This document shows positions 10,339 through 20,793 of a stretch of DNA of 31,756 nt, one piece after another. The translations under genes and the position numbers were made by a program. The notes under the pieces are model-generated. The model was not told the origin of the DNA and did not search any database. It saw only the letters and a list, made by a program, of their open reading frames with translations. Numbering within the stretch: the stretch's first letter is position 1; every line of letters starts with the position of its first letter. Source of the DNA: Dissophora ornata (Eukaryota > Mortierellomycota > Mortierellomycetes > Mortierellales > Mortierellaceae); contig MU616921.1 of assembly GCA_025201705.1 (NCBI GenBank), positions 1 to 31,756 on the forward strand, read 5' to 3'.

Positions 10339-13300
10339 ATGGCATTGACTCTATCAAGTCCTGTCTGGGTCGAGATCACTGACCCTGAATCGCGCAATAC
10401 CTTCTACGCCAACTTGGTAAATGAGTGCTCCTGATCGCGAAATGTGAATCGGAGATGAATCGACGGTCCATGCAACAAGTGTTTCGACGAAAATATGCAC
10501 TTTTTTTACCCCTGTATTTTCTTCGACTGACCAATATCCGTTTTCGGTCATGTGTGATCTCAATTGTATGATTTGTCGATGGCTTCGAACCGCTCTTTTC
10601 GCGCATCAAAGACAAGTGGCGAATGCGATTGGTATCTTCCAGAAGGGGCGACTATGTAAGATCAACTTCTTGACCAGATTAATAGATTGCTGCTCTATGT
10701 CTATGTGCTATGGCTAACTAGTTCAACAAACATATTACTTATTGCATGGTGCACAACCCCACGCGACTTCCTCGCTGCCCCAACTAGTCAGCACCAGAAC
10801 CCCGCAGGCGAGTGGTGGGAGTTGTTTGACGATGTCCACAACCTACCATACTACTACAATACGAAAACAGGTCAAACAGAATGGGAACGACCGCAGGATA
10901 GCACCAATGTCATCTCCCTGACCGCAATACAGGCAAGCACCCTTTTCGCGTTTGAGAATATTGTAAAGATTGCACACGGAGGTTCAGCCAGATCAGTACA
11001 ACAGACCTTGCAACCACTAGCCGTATTAAGAAACCGCCGATCTACCCACAGTGAAATATCTCGTTCTCGCCTCCATTCCCTATCATATTTACCACTAATC
11101 AGCTCCTAACTCTTTCTTGTTGGGTCATCTTTTATAGAAATCCACCATTGGCCAGCGACTCTCTTTCCATCTGTCGGGAGCTGCTGGAGCTGGATTGCAG
11201 GACCAAGCATCTACAGTGGGAGGGGGCGTTGAGAGGTTACGAATCCCATCTGCGGCAGAACCACCCACCTTAGCTGCGTTTCATGCCACTGACGCCCAAA
11301 TTGAACCTCTGACCCCGCCTATTCATGATAATCCCAGTCTACCGCAGGATATCTCAGAGCAGGCTATCCTAAAGCCGACCAAGAGCACAGGCAGCATTAG
11401 CTCTCTCTTCTTCTCTCAAAAGGCGACCGAGCCAGGGCCGGTTTCAGGGCCAGAGTTGTCACCGCCACTGTCGCCTACGAGTGGATCCGGCGGTGTAAGG
11501 GATTTCGGAAATCGGAGAGTAAAGGCCAAGCAACCAGTTTCCCAGCAGATGCAACCACAGCCGGTTCAGAACCTTTCGACAAACTCGATTGTATCGACTC
11601 TTCAACGAGCGGCATCCATGACCCTGAACAGAAACTCTCTAGTATCCACACAGTCGATCCCCGTTCCATCAAGGCCTCACTCCAACATCAACCCCAACCC
11701 CCCTACCTCTCTCTCAATCTCACATCCCCCGGCATCTGCTGGATCTACAAAATTCCACAGTGTAGGATTCGCAGGTGATGCATCCTTTCAGCCTGCACGC
11801 AAGAGTTTCCAGATTGCAGATCGCGCCAGAAAGTTCGGCATCGGGGCACCCATTGTGAATGATGAAGCCGCGAGAAAAATGTCCCCTATTATCATGGAAC
11901 AGCAACAAGAAGCACTTCGGAAAATGTCGACCAGTCCACCACCAACTTCCCCAAAGCTGCAAGCCAAAGACGGAAATCAATTTGCTCAACTTTATCACCC
12001 GCAAGTGGAGGGAAGCGCCTTTCCACCAGGGACACGCCCTGTTCTTCCAGCAGAGCTCCAGTCTTCTATTTCACAGTTTCGTATTGCAGGTTTCGCTCAA
12101 AAGTATTTTTCAACACACAAGAAGGGCCTATTTCGACGCAAAGTACCCATGGAAAAGATGTTACTTCATCAAAAGAGCCCTCTCAGTCAACCTTTGATGG
12201 TCTTTAATAAGCGTGGGGTTCAAAAGGACGCCCTTCGGTGCTTTAAAATCATTCAAAAGCTGATGGGCGAGCGAAAGGGCAATGGATACGTGGGACCAAC
12301 GGGAGTTGAGTTGGGAGAGACTTGTGTCGATCTGTCGATCCAATCTGATGAGGATATCAAGTTGGTTCTGGAGTTGATCAAGAGGGGTTTAGACCACGGC
12401 GAGCTTCGTGATGAAATCTTTGTACAGCTCTGCAAACAGTTGACAGAAAACCCGAGCAGGTTCGTCGGTTGGCGCATTTGATTACCCAGGATCTGGCCAT
12501 GTTGCCGCAGCCACTCGTTCTCTTCATCTTACCCAGCCCTTTTTGCTTTCCACTTTGATTATAGAGAGGGCAGCATCAAAGGATGGCACTTATTCACGAT
12601 CTTGCTAATCACGTTTGCACCTTCCAAGAACCTTCATGACTATATGGCTTCATACTTGACCCAACATGCAGCTACCTCCCTCCATCCCATACCAGTGATG
12701 GCGCAACATTGTCTTGACCTCTTGCGCAGAATCAGCAAGCGAGGTTCTCGAGCCAAGCAACTGACTGTAATAGAGATCGCTCGAGCTCAAGAGGCTGCTT
12801 TTAGACCCAGTGTGTTTGAGGCAACACTAGAGCGCCTGATGGGACGTCAGATGGCCGCCGGAGGCGAGTGGGCAACTTGGCGTGTTCCGCGGTTAATGGT
12901 GTTCTTGAAGGAGAGCGTAGTAAACCTCGGGGGTCTTCAGACAGAAGGCATCTTTCGTATCTCGGGTGATCTGGGCGCGGTTGCAGAACTGGTTCGTATT
13001 CAAGCCTCCTTTTTTTGGCCTATTTGACCCTCTCTCTTGCAATCATGGTCCGTGCTCCGCACAGCCGCCACCAACACATGGGGATCTAATATGAAAATAA
13101 CGTTCTTTTCTTCCGCCCTCTCTGTTCCTTTCATCACTTTCTTTCTTTTGGTAGAGGGCGAGGATAGAACTCGGCAACTACGACCTCGCAGGCATCACCG
13201 ATCCCCATGTCCCGTGCTCACTTTTGCGACTCTGGATACGCGATCTTCCTGAGCCCGTTATCCCATACGACATGTACCAGCGATGCATCCAGGGAGCACA

Positions 13301-13720
13301 AGATAAGGAAGCCGTTACCAGCTTGGTCGCCTCTCTGCCATTATGGCATAAAGAGATGATCGTTTATTTAGCATCGTTTTTAAAGGTAATACTCGCGTCC
13401 ATGGAACGGTATGAAATGACTTGTGGTGATGGGCCACAAACTGCCACTTGGTTTTCTGACTATTTTATTCACTGTTGATTTTTTGTATATTCATCAAAAA
13501 GACCTTCAATGATCCTGTGGTAAGAGAGGCAACAAAGATGGGTCTTTCAAACTTGGCGATGGTGTTCGCGCCAACATTGTTGCAGTGTTCAATTGACGAC
13601 GCGCCCATGCTTATGGGTCATCTTCAAGCAGAGAGAACGTTTGTCTCCACATTGATCTCAGAGGTGGAGCTGGCGGAGGAAGATTTACGGATCGTTGGAG
13701 AGGCTACGAATGAGCGATAG
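10339..13720 (+). CDS. WW-MyTH4-RhoGAP protein (ARHGAP39/Vilse-like Rho GTPase-activating protein)
   Basis: Seven exons: 10339-10416, 10612-10655, 10788-10932, 11138-12459, 12565-12991, 13155-13385, 13502-13720; 821 aa with all phases matching. A first, degenerate WW-like module is split over exons 1-2 (WVEITDPESRNTFYANL, then TSGECDWYLP). A canonical WW domain lies at residues 47-76 (GEWWELFDDVHNLPYYYNTK then TGQTEWERP). A Ser/Pro-rich linker follows, then a MyTH4 domain (about 397-570: HGELRDEIFVQLCKQLTENP, then GSIKGWHLFTILLITFAPSK) and a C-terminal RhoGAP domain (about 638-800). The RhoGAP domain shows the arginine finger in GLQTEGIFRISGD (R near 661), then LRLWIRDLPEPVIPYDMY and LSNLAMVFAPTLLQC. 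The architecture is that of metazoan ARHGAP39/Vilse and its fungal homologues: stimulation of GTP hydrolysis by Rho/Rac/Cdc42 near membranes and cytoskeleton. Intron 3 begins GCAAGC, a GC-AG intron. Confidence 0.92.
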
Positions 13721-14946
13721 CGGTTTTTCGTTTCCATGCATTTTATTATCCTTAGAGATTTATGTCGAGTACAGTTTCCTCTCGCTCATGCTTCAGAATA
13801 TGATATCCACAAATGTGGGCAAGCTGCACGAAACAAATGAATGAAAATGAAAAAAACAACACTTGTACAAACCATTACAGTCATAGTGTCCCATGTGTAT
13901 TCTGGGGGGAAGCACTGCAATTATGCACCCCCCTTCCGCAAAGGAGTTTCAGCACTGAAGCACAATCGTAACACAGAGGCATGCCATTGATGCTGCTTCT
14001 TACCTCCAGCATGCTCTTGGACGTACCGCCGCTCAGCGGATCGGCACATGCCCGGGCGAAATATTGTCGTCGACCACGCTGCGTGATATGAATGCAAGGA
14101 ACATCAAAAACCGGAGGCCTGAGTTGGGTGATGGCGCAGAGTACATGTATACTGTACCCGTTTACGGCTTACTCTTCCGTCACCTATTAAGGGTCTGTTG
14201 ATTTTCTTGCGGTGTTTTTTTTTATAAAAGTAGCGGAAAAAATTTTCCACTCACCTTTTTCTTTCCCATTCTATTCCACACACACATACACACCGTTTCC
14301 GTTTTGTTCAAGGTATGCAAGGATCCTTCACCCATTGACTCATTACAACGAGGTCAAAGAGTGTCGCGTTTTTCCCACCGGCATGGATGATCACCTTTTC
14401 AAAAAATTCAAACTAGAGTTTCTGAAAGCATACGTGTTTATAATGCAAAATCTGAGCTCATATCAAAAAAACGCGCGCTCTTTGACCAACCTCCCATGAC
14501 ACTCCTTCGTGGAACAATTGAACTCGCGTTTGGTTTCGGTTTATCTAACAGCTTCTTTGCTTCATTGGACTGTCGGATATAGATGTGTCTTATCACTTCG
14601 AGGCGAACGATGAACGGAATGAGCAAAGACAACAGTTTTATTGAATGGTAAGGATCAATTTTTCAATCACGCCTCCCCCATTCCTCATTCACCGTTTTCG
14701 ACGATGGAGCTCCCACCCTCCCAGCTTCTGGAATGTCAACTAGGATGAGACATAAGCAATTAAAGCTGGAATTACCGCCTGAATCACAGTGTTGATAGTT
14801 ATTGCGCCCTACTGAAACTCGACATTTCAAAAGAGAAAAACGATTCCTTTTTTCCACACCATTTGTTTTGCGAGATCTGAAAAAACTAACGTTCGGCTTG
14901 TCATGTTGGACATGGTTAGACTGCGATAATACCCATCGCTACGACA

Positions 14947-16074
14947 ATGGCTTTGTCTCTATTCTCTCGTGAGCTGGACCGGATTTGTATTGGTAAGCAT
15001 ATCAGCGGTCCTCCCCTTTGCACCCGGAGAGAACAATGAACGGCTTTCTTTTGCTTAACCTGATGAGCCATTATTGGCATGCACTGGGCACTGAAAAAAC
15101 CATGTTGTCAAGCATATATACGGCCTAGAAAACCGTGGACTGATCAAAGCAAAGAAACAGTCGATCTTGTCCTCTTCGGTGTTCCGATCTGAGGTTATGG
15201 GAGGCTTCCTTGCTTCATCAATGATAGATTTTAACCAATCTTTTTTTGTTTCGTCATTCCAGAGCGCTCATAGATCTCTTTCATCTCCTTCCACTCTATA
15301 CCCGTGCAGGGCAGGACGGGTTTAAATGGTAAATATCAGCACCTCCACTGTCCTTTTTATCAAAATCCTGTAGTATTTGTATCGAAAGTGATGATCCCCT
15401 TTTAGATGACGAGTCTGAATGTTTTGACTGCGAGCGGTTTTCGCGACCAGTCGTTACGTGTTGAGACTCTTTTTAAATATACCATTCATGCATTTCTGAT
15501 TCCTTTACAAACACATACTTTTCTCAAGTTGGCATTGCCCTACGGTTGTGTTTAGTCCAGGTTTATTAACAGCTTTTGTCTCTGTTGATAATATTAGAAA
15601 TCCTATTTTGCGATTTTCTTTGCACGCGTTCCGCCCTTGCTGCCGCACTGCTAGCTTCTCCTGCGTAAAAGGTAATGATCTATCCCATGGCGCCTTTGGC
15701 AGTTCCAACAGTTTTCCAGCAATGTTGAGGAGAATGACATGAGCGTAGTGTTTCCTACACTGCATGAGATGATTTTTCAATTAAAGACAAGCATATGTCT
15801 GATTTACGATGACACTTTTGACCGACTGATGCACCATATACACATACGAAAACGTGCTGTCATTCTCCCCTCTCACTATGTGGTGTGTTGCTTCGACATT
15901 GGTCAAAGAAATCGAGATTGTTAAAATTGCGCAGAGAAACTAATGAACCCTGTTGGTTGTTGATTATTTTCTGCTGCTGGTAGGAAAAAAAGCGTCGGCC
16001 TGTTGGACGTGTGTCGGTCCGGCTCCTACGGGGTGGACCCCGAAGAATTAGACCCCGAAGAATTTTTGAAAAAG
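14947..16074 (+). other. candidate exon chain of an unrecognised or decayed gene
   Basis: Three pieces join in one frame: 14947-14992 (ATG; MALSLFSRELDRICI; GTAAGC donor, phase 1), 15265-15328 (ALIDLFHLLPLYTRAGQDGF; acceptor is the second AG of CAGAG; GTAAAT donor, phase 2) and 15984-16074 (KKSVGLLDVCRSGSYGVDPE then ELDPEEFLKK; TGGTAG acceptor, GTAAAT donor, phase 0). Together they make 67 codons with no stop. No continuing exon was found after 16074, and the middle acceptor is weak. The DPEEFL motif recalls CYLD-type ubiquitin hydrolases, but the catalytic Cys box is not visible. Other in-phase pieces exist (for example after TGTAG at 15374), so the chain may be chance. Confidence 0.25.
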
Positions 16075-16217
16075 GTAAATACCGTCTTCCCTATCCCCTC
16101 TTTTTCCTCTCCCTTTTGTTTTCTCTTCGGCTCAATGATGATTTATTTAATCACGACGGTCAACTTAGCACAATAGTGCATTGATTATAACGGCTGTGAC
16201 AGGCCACTACTTTCTGA

Positions 16218-16244
16218 CTCTTTGCATTTTTTAAATGCAAAGAG
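16218..16244. repeat. 12-bp perfect hairpin
   Basis: CTCTTTGCATTT is followed after TTT by its exact reverse complement AAATGCAAAGAG. It lies in the gene-poor region and no neighbouring gene explains it. Confidence 0.8.
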
Positions 16245-16973
16245 ATGCTGCTTTTGAAGAGAAAACAATTCTTTTTATTATTTTTTTTCTCGGTCCACCA
16301 ACAACATAACATGTGGGAAAAAGATCGTCTGAACTCACCGTTTGAAACGTTTTATTCTGTTGTGCTAGGTATGTTGCGACTCGTTGCTGTAGTATAGACA
16401 TGTAGTTTCGACCTTCAAATAAAAAGAAGTATGGTTGGGATAAGAACAAATCTTTTAGTCCATGTCGTTTTGTAATGTTGAAATATTCAACAGGACGTCT
16501 TGATTCTCGTTCAATCAACGGTCAATACAGCTCTTGGACGTTTCGCGTGGTTTCGTCTTAATGTAGAGAGAGGCCTCTTTAGTTCTACCAACCAATTTAC
16601 TTGGGGCAATCTTATCGGAGTACCAGACCCATCATTCTAGGACGCCTAGCGCGTGATAACTATACGATGCACTGTTTCATTCCCGTCATCGCTTCCCCCG
16701 CCCGCTTTCTGTGCTTATGAAGGTACGCAAACACATCGATCAGACCGACATGCAGCAACCAACGACAGACAAAAAAAAAAAAAATACGGCAAAAAGAGAA
16801 AGGACGGCCCAATAATCTGAACCTTGCCGACCCGACAGGGCATCAAGGACGTCATCCGTGTCCTGCTGTTACGCGTTTTGACGCGCGCCCTGAACCTAGA
16901 AACACCAGATTATGGCAATGGGCCATTCGTGTTGCAATCATCGGAAAAACAGAAGAAGCAAACAATTTGCATT

Positions 16974-16991
16974 GTACAGTGTACACTGTAC
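16974..16991. promoter_or_regulatory. 18-bp perfect palindrome upstream of the acyl-CoA synthetase gene
   Basis: GTACAGTGT followed directly by ACACTGTAC, a gapless perfect palindrome about 380 bp before the FAT1-like ATG. Its form suits a site for a dimeric transcription factor. That function is inference. Confidence 0.45.
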
Positions 16992-17188
16992 GACGACAAT
17001 ATGCGCCTAGTCGCCGAGTGAGTGGGCTCCTGTGCATTGTGGTGTTGCGAGGCGAGAGAGGAAGTTGTGTATTTGTTTGTGGTTCTCCTGCTCATTCTGC
17101 GAGCCGACGACAAATGCACCTGGGTAAAATGACCTTTTCTAATACGCTGGGAAACCAAGGCGGTATGGATCGAGGACAATGCGCAGAC

Positions 17189-17210
17189 GTGGTGGTGGTG
17201 GTGGTGGTGG
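17189..17210 (+). repeat. GTG trinucleotide repeat
   Basis: About seven GTG/GGT units immediately upstream of the TATA-like element of the acyl-CoA synthetase gene. Confidence 0.8.
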
Positions 17211-17217
17211 CGGTGGG

Positions 17218-17228
17218 TATATATATAA
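17218..17228 (+). promoter_or_regulatory. TATA-like element of the FAT1-like gene
   Basis: TATATATATAA lies about 140 bp before the ATG at 17370 and is followed by a CT-rich stretch that could be the leader. A plausible core promoter element. Confidence 0.45.
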
Positions 17229-17369
17229 CCACGGCTGTTGTGGGTTTCCTGTGTCTCGTTACCTTCTTCTGCTTTCTCTTCCCGTTCTACACATATTCCG
17301 CCAGAGCAGCATTCACTCCGTTGCAAACTCGCCTCATTCCATTCCATCTCTCCCAAGTTCAAATTCAAC

Positions 17370-19107
17370 ATGGGTAAGTCGACTTGTCACGGGTGCGCTA
17401 TTTTCTCAACAAATACCGGGCTGTCGCCTTTTTTTTCCTTTGGCTATCTTTAAACTGACTGTCTGCCCTCTTGTCTCGTCTCTAATATCGACCCCCCGTA
17501 GCCCCTACTGCCGCTGCTGGTCTTGCAGCTGCTGCCGCGGTGGGATATTATCTCAACGACAAATACCAGCTCACAAAGGACCTGCGCATTGTGCGAGGCG
17601 GCGCAAAGTCTCGCAGAAAGTATGGAAAATAGTGCTGGCTCAAAAATGCTATTTGAAATGCAAGATTTGTGGAGATGTGGAGATGTGGAGATGTGGAGAA
17701 AGGAACTCTGACGTTATTTTTATTCTCCTCTGTTATTGCTGTTGATCACAGATTCGAGGAGTCTGTCAGGAACCAGGACTGCAGCGTCTACAATAGGTTC
17801 GAGGAACAATGCCAGGCCCGGCCCTTCAGCGTCTCCCTCATCTTTGAAGGCGCTTCGTACACTTGGCGTGATCTGGAGTTGGGTATGTTGAGGATTGCAT
17901 GGTCTACCCGCTTTTTATTTGTTTTGTTGTAGCATTTCGCCCGGCTCGGATCAATATCCCTTACTCAAACTATGTTGAACATTCTTCTCACGCTATTCAT
18001 CGCAACCATGAAAACGTCCGCCGATCACTGCCTTAGCTTCGAACCGAATGGTAACTTGGAGCAACAGAAAAGCCGTGCTCGAAAGGAGCGGCTCGATTCT
18101 TGTTTTTGAAAATTGGGCGCATTCTCACATTATTGGTAATGCTTTTTGATCTATATACCCCTAGGCCCACTGGTTTGTTTCCAAAGGCGTCAAGAGCGGC
18201 GACCGCATCGCGATGATGATGCACAACTCCCACTTGTTCGTAATCGCCTGGCTGGCTTTGCTCAAGATAGCCACTGTGCCGGCGTTCATCAACAACCAAA
18301 TCACAGGGGCCGTCCTTGTCCACTCGCTCAAGGTTGCCTCAGCCAAGTTACTCATCTTTGATTACGAGTTGGCCCCTGCCGTTCAAGGCAGTCTTGAGGA
18401 AATAAAAGGACTTGGCTACGACTTGTACACCATCACACCCAAGCAACAGGTCCTTGGCCTGTTATACAGTCAACTGTCGGAAGATGCTCGTCAGGCGATC
18501 GAGATCCCCTCCTTCTGTGGTCATGTTGAGTGGGAGCATCAGAGCACCGATGGCTTCCCAAAGAGTATCCGCAAGCATATCGAAATGAAGGACCCTGCAG
18601 CTCTGATCTACACCAGTGGCACCACGGGATTCCCCAAGGCTGCCATCATGGATCATGGGCGTATTTGCAGTATGTATTACTACGTCTAGTTTATGTCCGG
18701 CATAGCAGGTAATGTACTCCACAGCGCGTCCAACGCTCAAATCTAACCCTCTCTTTTTTTTTGTCAACTTAGTCGCCACTGTATCATGGGCTGCGTGGGC
18801 GGATATCACGCCAGAGAGCGTAGTCTATGTCACCCTTCCTCTGTATCATTCGGCTGGATGTAGGTTGAATATCATTTGCTTTTGACGCAAAACGTGCAAT
18901 GGCAGCCTCATTTTTATTACTAAACCTTGCATTTATCTTTACCAGCAATCATTGGCTTGGGTCAAAGCTGGATATCAGGATCCCCGGTTGTTTTGGCGCG
19001 AAAGTTCTCAACCAGCAACTTTTGGAAGGAATGTATTGCGTACGATGTAACACACTTTCAGGTAAAAATGTGCCACCCGTCCGTCATGTACGTCGTTGAA
19101 AGAAACG

Positions 19108-19145
<38 letters not shown>

Positions 19146-20381
19146 CTGGGCTTAACAAAGAAACATTTTTTGTTACCTGCAGTATATTGGTGAACTGTGT
19201 CGATATTTATTGAACGCTCCAGAAACCCCTTTGGACAAGATGCACAAGGTCAAGATGGCGTTCGGCAACGGCATGCGTCCCGATGTCTGGGCAAAGTTCC
19301 AGGAGCGGTTCAATATCCCTACCATCTTTGAGTACTATACCATGAGCGAAGGTAGAGTCACAGAGGTCCTGCATGATCTCACTAAATTGGCGCTTTATGA
19401 GACGATTAACAAGGCATATCTATGAACACGAACTGGCCGTTCATTAGGAACCGGAGCTTTACTCAATATTGCTACCAACAAGCGTGCTCAAGGAGCTGTG
19501 GGATTCCGAGGACCCATTTTGACGTATGTGGTGTATGACTGAAAAATGAGGGCAGTACAATTGCCAGGTTCTGTACTTCGCACCATTCACTGGTATCTTC
19601 CAATGCTATCTCCACTAGGGCACTGACGCCTGGATTCAAGATTGTCAAGGTTGACCTTGATACCGAAGAGCTCATCCGTGACAAAAAAACCGGCTTTTGC
19701 ATTGAGTGCGGACCTAATGAAACTGGTGAGCTACTCACTGTTGCCGATAACAAAACGCCGAGTTCGCGTTATTCCGGCTACTTCAACCAACCCAAGATGT
19801 CGCAGGCGAAGCTTGTCCAAGGTGCGTTTACAAAGGGCGACATCTTCATGCGAACGGGCGATCTCCTTTACAGGGACAAGGACCAGTTCTGGTATTTTGC
19901 CGATCGCGCTGGTGACACTTATCGCTGGAAGGGCGAAAACGTCTCAACGGCGGAAATCGCGGACATGGTGGGAAAAGTCGATGGTGTGGCGTCGTGCACT
20001 GTCTATGGAGTCACAGTCCCCGGACAGGATGGACGCGCAGGTATGGCAGCGTTGGTGCTGAAGGAGTCGATCGTTCAGCCTGGTGAGGGCCAAGAATCTG
20101 GTCTTGTGGACGAGACCGCACTTGCGAGCTTTGTGCAGCGGCTCGGGGAGCATGTGGGCAAGAGCTTGCCGTCGTATGCGGTGCCGCGGTTCCTCCGCAT
20201 CTGTGAACAAGAGCTGGAGATAACGGGGACATTCAAGAACAAGAAGGTGGAGCTAAGAAAGGAGGGGTTCGATCTGGGAAAGGTCAAGGACCAGATGTAC
20301 TGGTGGACTCCCCAGGGTCGCTACCTGAAGTTTGGCCAGGCCGAGAACGAGGATATCGTGGCTGGACGGGCCCGCCTCTGA
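17370..20381 (+). CDS. FAT1: fatty acid transporter / very-long-chain acyl-CoA synthetase (FAT1/FATP family)
   Basis: Ten coding exons: 17370-17373, 17502-17619, 17752-17882, 18037-18050, 18165-18669, 18773-18859, 18946-19061, 19183-19351, 19448-19523, 19619-20381; 660 aa, every phase agreeing. The first coding exon is only ATGG and the fourth is 14 nt (encodes the end of ASNRM). The N-terminus has an Ala-rich membrane segment (residues 4-17). The ATP/AMP-binding signature YTSGTTGFPK lies at 238-247, and LPLYHSAG follows. The FATP/VLACS motif (GDTYRWKGENVSTAEI) is near 500-515. The C-terminal catalytic region includes ITGTFKNKKVELRKEGFD. The enzyme activates long and very-long-chain fatty acids with ATP and CoA and couples this to uptake; it works at ER, lipid-body, peroxisomal or plasma membranes in known fungi. 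Intron 7 contains an uninterrupted A34 run. The lipase-like gene follows 412 bp downstream. Confidence 0.95.
17669..17698 (+). repeat. GTGGAGAT tandem repeat in FAT1 intron 2
   Basis: Nearly four tandem 8-bp GTGGAGAT units sit inside the second intron of the acyl-CoA synthetase gene. Confidence 0.8.
19110..19143 (+). repeat. 34-nt poly(A) tract in FAT1 intron 7
   Basis: An uninterrupted run of 34 A lies in the 121-nt intron between exons ending at 19061 and starting at 19183. No coding sequence is affected. Confidence 0.9.
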
Positions 20382-20793
20382 CGGATCGGAGCAGATAGAC
20401 AAACACATGGCGAATACACAGAATTAATGTAAATCGACACTTTAATGAATGTGAGCTGTTGGAAAGTACACGCCATGGCTTGAGCTGCCAAGGCTGCAGG
20501 ATCACGAATGCTGGGCCGGCTTTGCTTTGGGCCGATGGGGTCATGAGAGCTCTGCACGAGCCTCGCGTTTAGCAGTGGTGTACTAGTCGCGTGTTGCTGA
20601 GGCAAACGGCCCTGGGCTCGGCCGACTCCAAGAAGGGATGAACCTGCATTCGATTGCTTGGCTGATCCATCCTTTCTTATAATTACTCGCTCATTCCACT
20701 TCCACCCCACCCCTTATTTCTCTTTCCGCATCCGCGATCTCGTCTCCAACTGTCGCCAGCGGTCCTCCCCCCCCTCCCTCCTACCTAATCTAA
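20382..20793. other. short intergenic region with CT-rich leader
   Basis: 412 bp between two co-oriented genes. From about 20690 the (+) strand becomes strongly pyrimidine-rich, with a C8 run at 20767, just before the ABHD12-like ATG. This looks like the transcription-start leader. Nothing else was seen. Confidence 0.5.

Larger units (their letters stand above)
13721..17369. other. gene-poor AT-richer region with exon-like fragments
   Basis: 3.6 kb without a convincing complete gene. Open frames are short, lie on both strands and overlap each other (for example 15505-15780 minus against 15739-15924 plus). That is what chance would give at this composition, or what a decayed gene would leave. 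The only set of exon-like pieces with matching phases is listed separately (14947-16074). The last 600 bp hold FAT1 promoter elements: a palindrome, a GTG repeat and a TATA box. Confidence 0.5.

Noticed and set aside
14764..14776. Short match to a conserved small-subunit rRNA word (AGCTGGAATTACC)
   Set aside because: Only about 13 bases agree and the flanks differ from rRNA, so it is chance or too short to call.
14947..16074. Firm annotation as a CYLD-type deubiquitinase
   Set aside because: Only the DPEEFL motif is suggestive; no catalytic Cys or His box could be found, so it is kept as a low-confidence candidate.
16231..16518. 95-codon minus-strand frame in the gene-poor island
   Set aside because: Starts at TTG, ends in a hairpin and has no recognisable motif; open frames of this length are expected by chance in several kb of six-frame sequence.
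16910..17371. 153-codon minus-strand frame
   Set aside because: His-rich run is just the reverse of the GTG repeat; covers the FAT1 promoter and start.
17794..17806. tRNA B-box-like GGTTCGAGG
   Set aside because: Falls inside FAT1 exon 3 and has no matching A box or cloverleaf.
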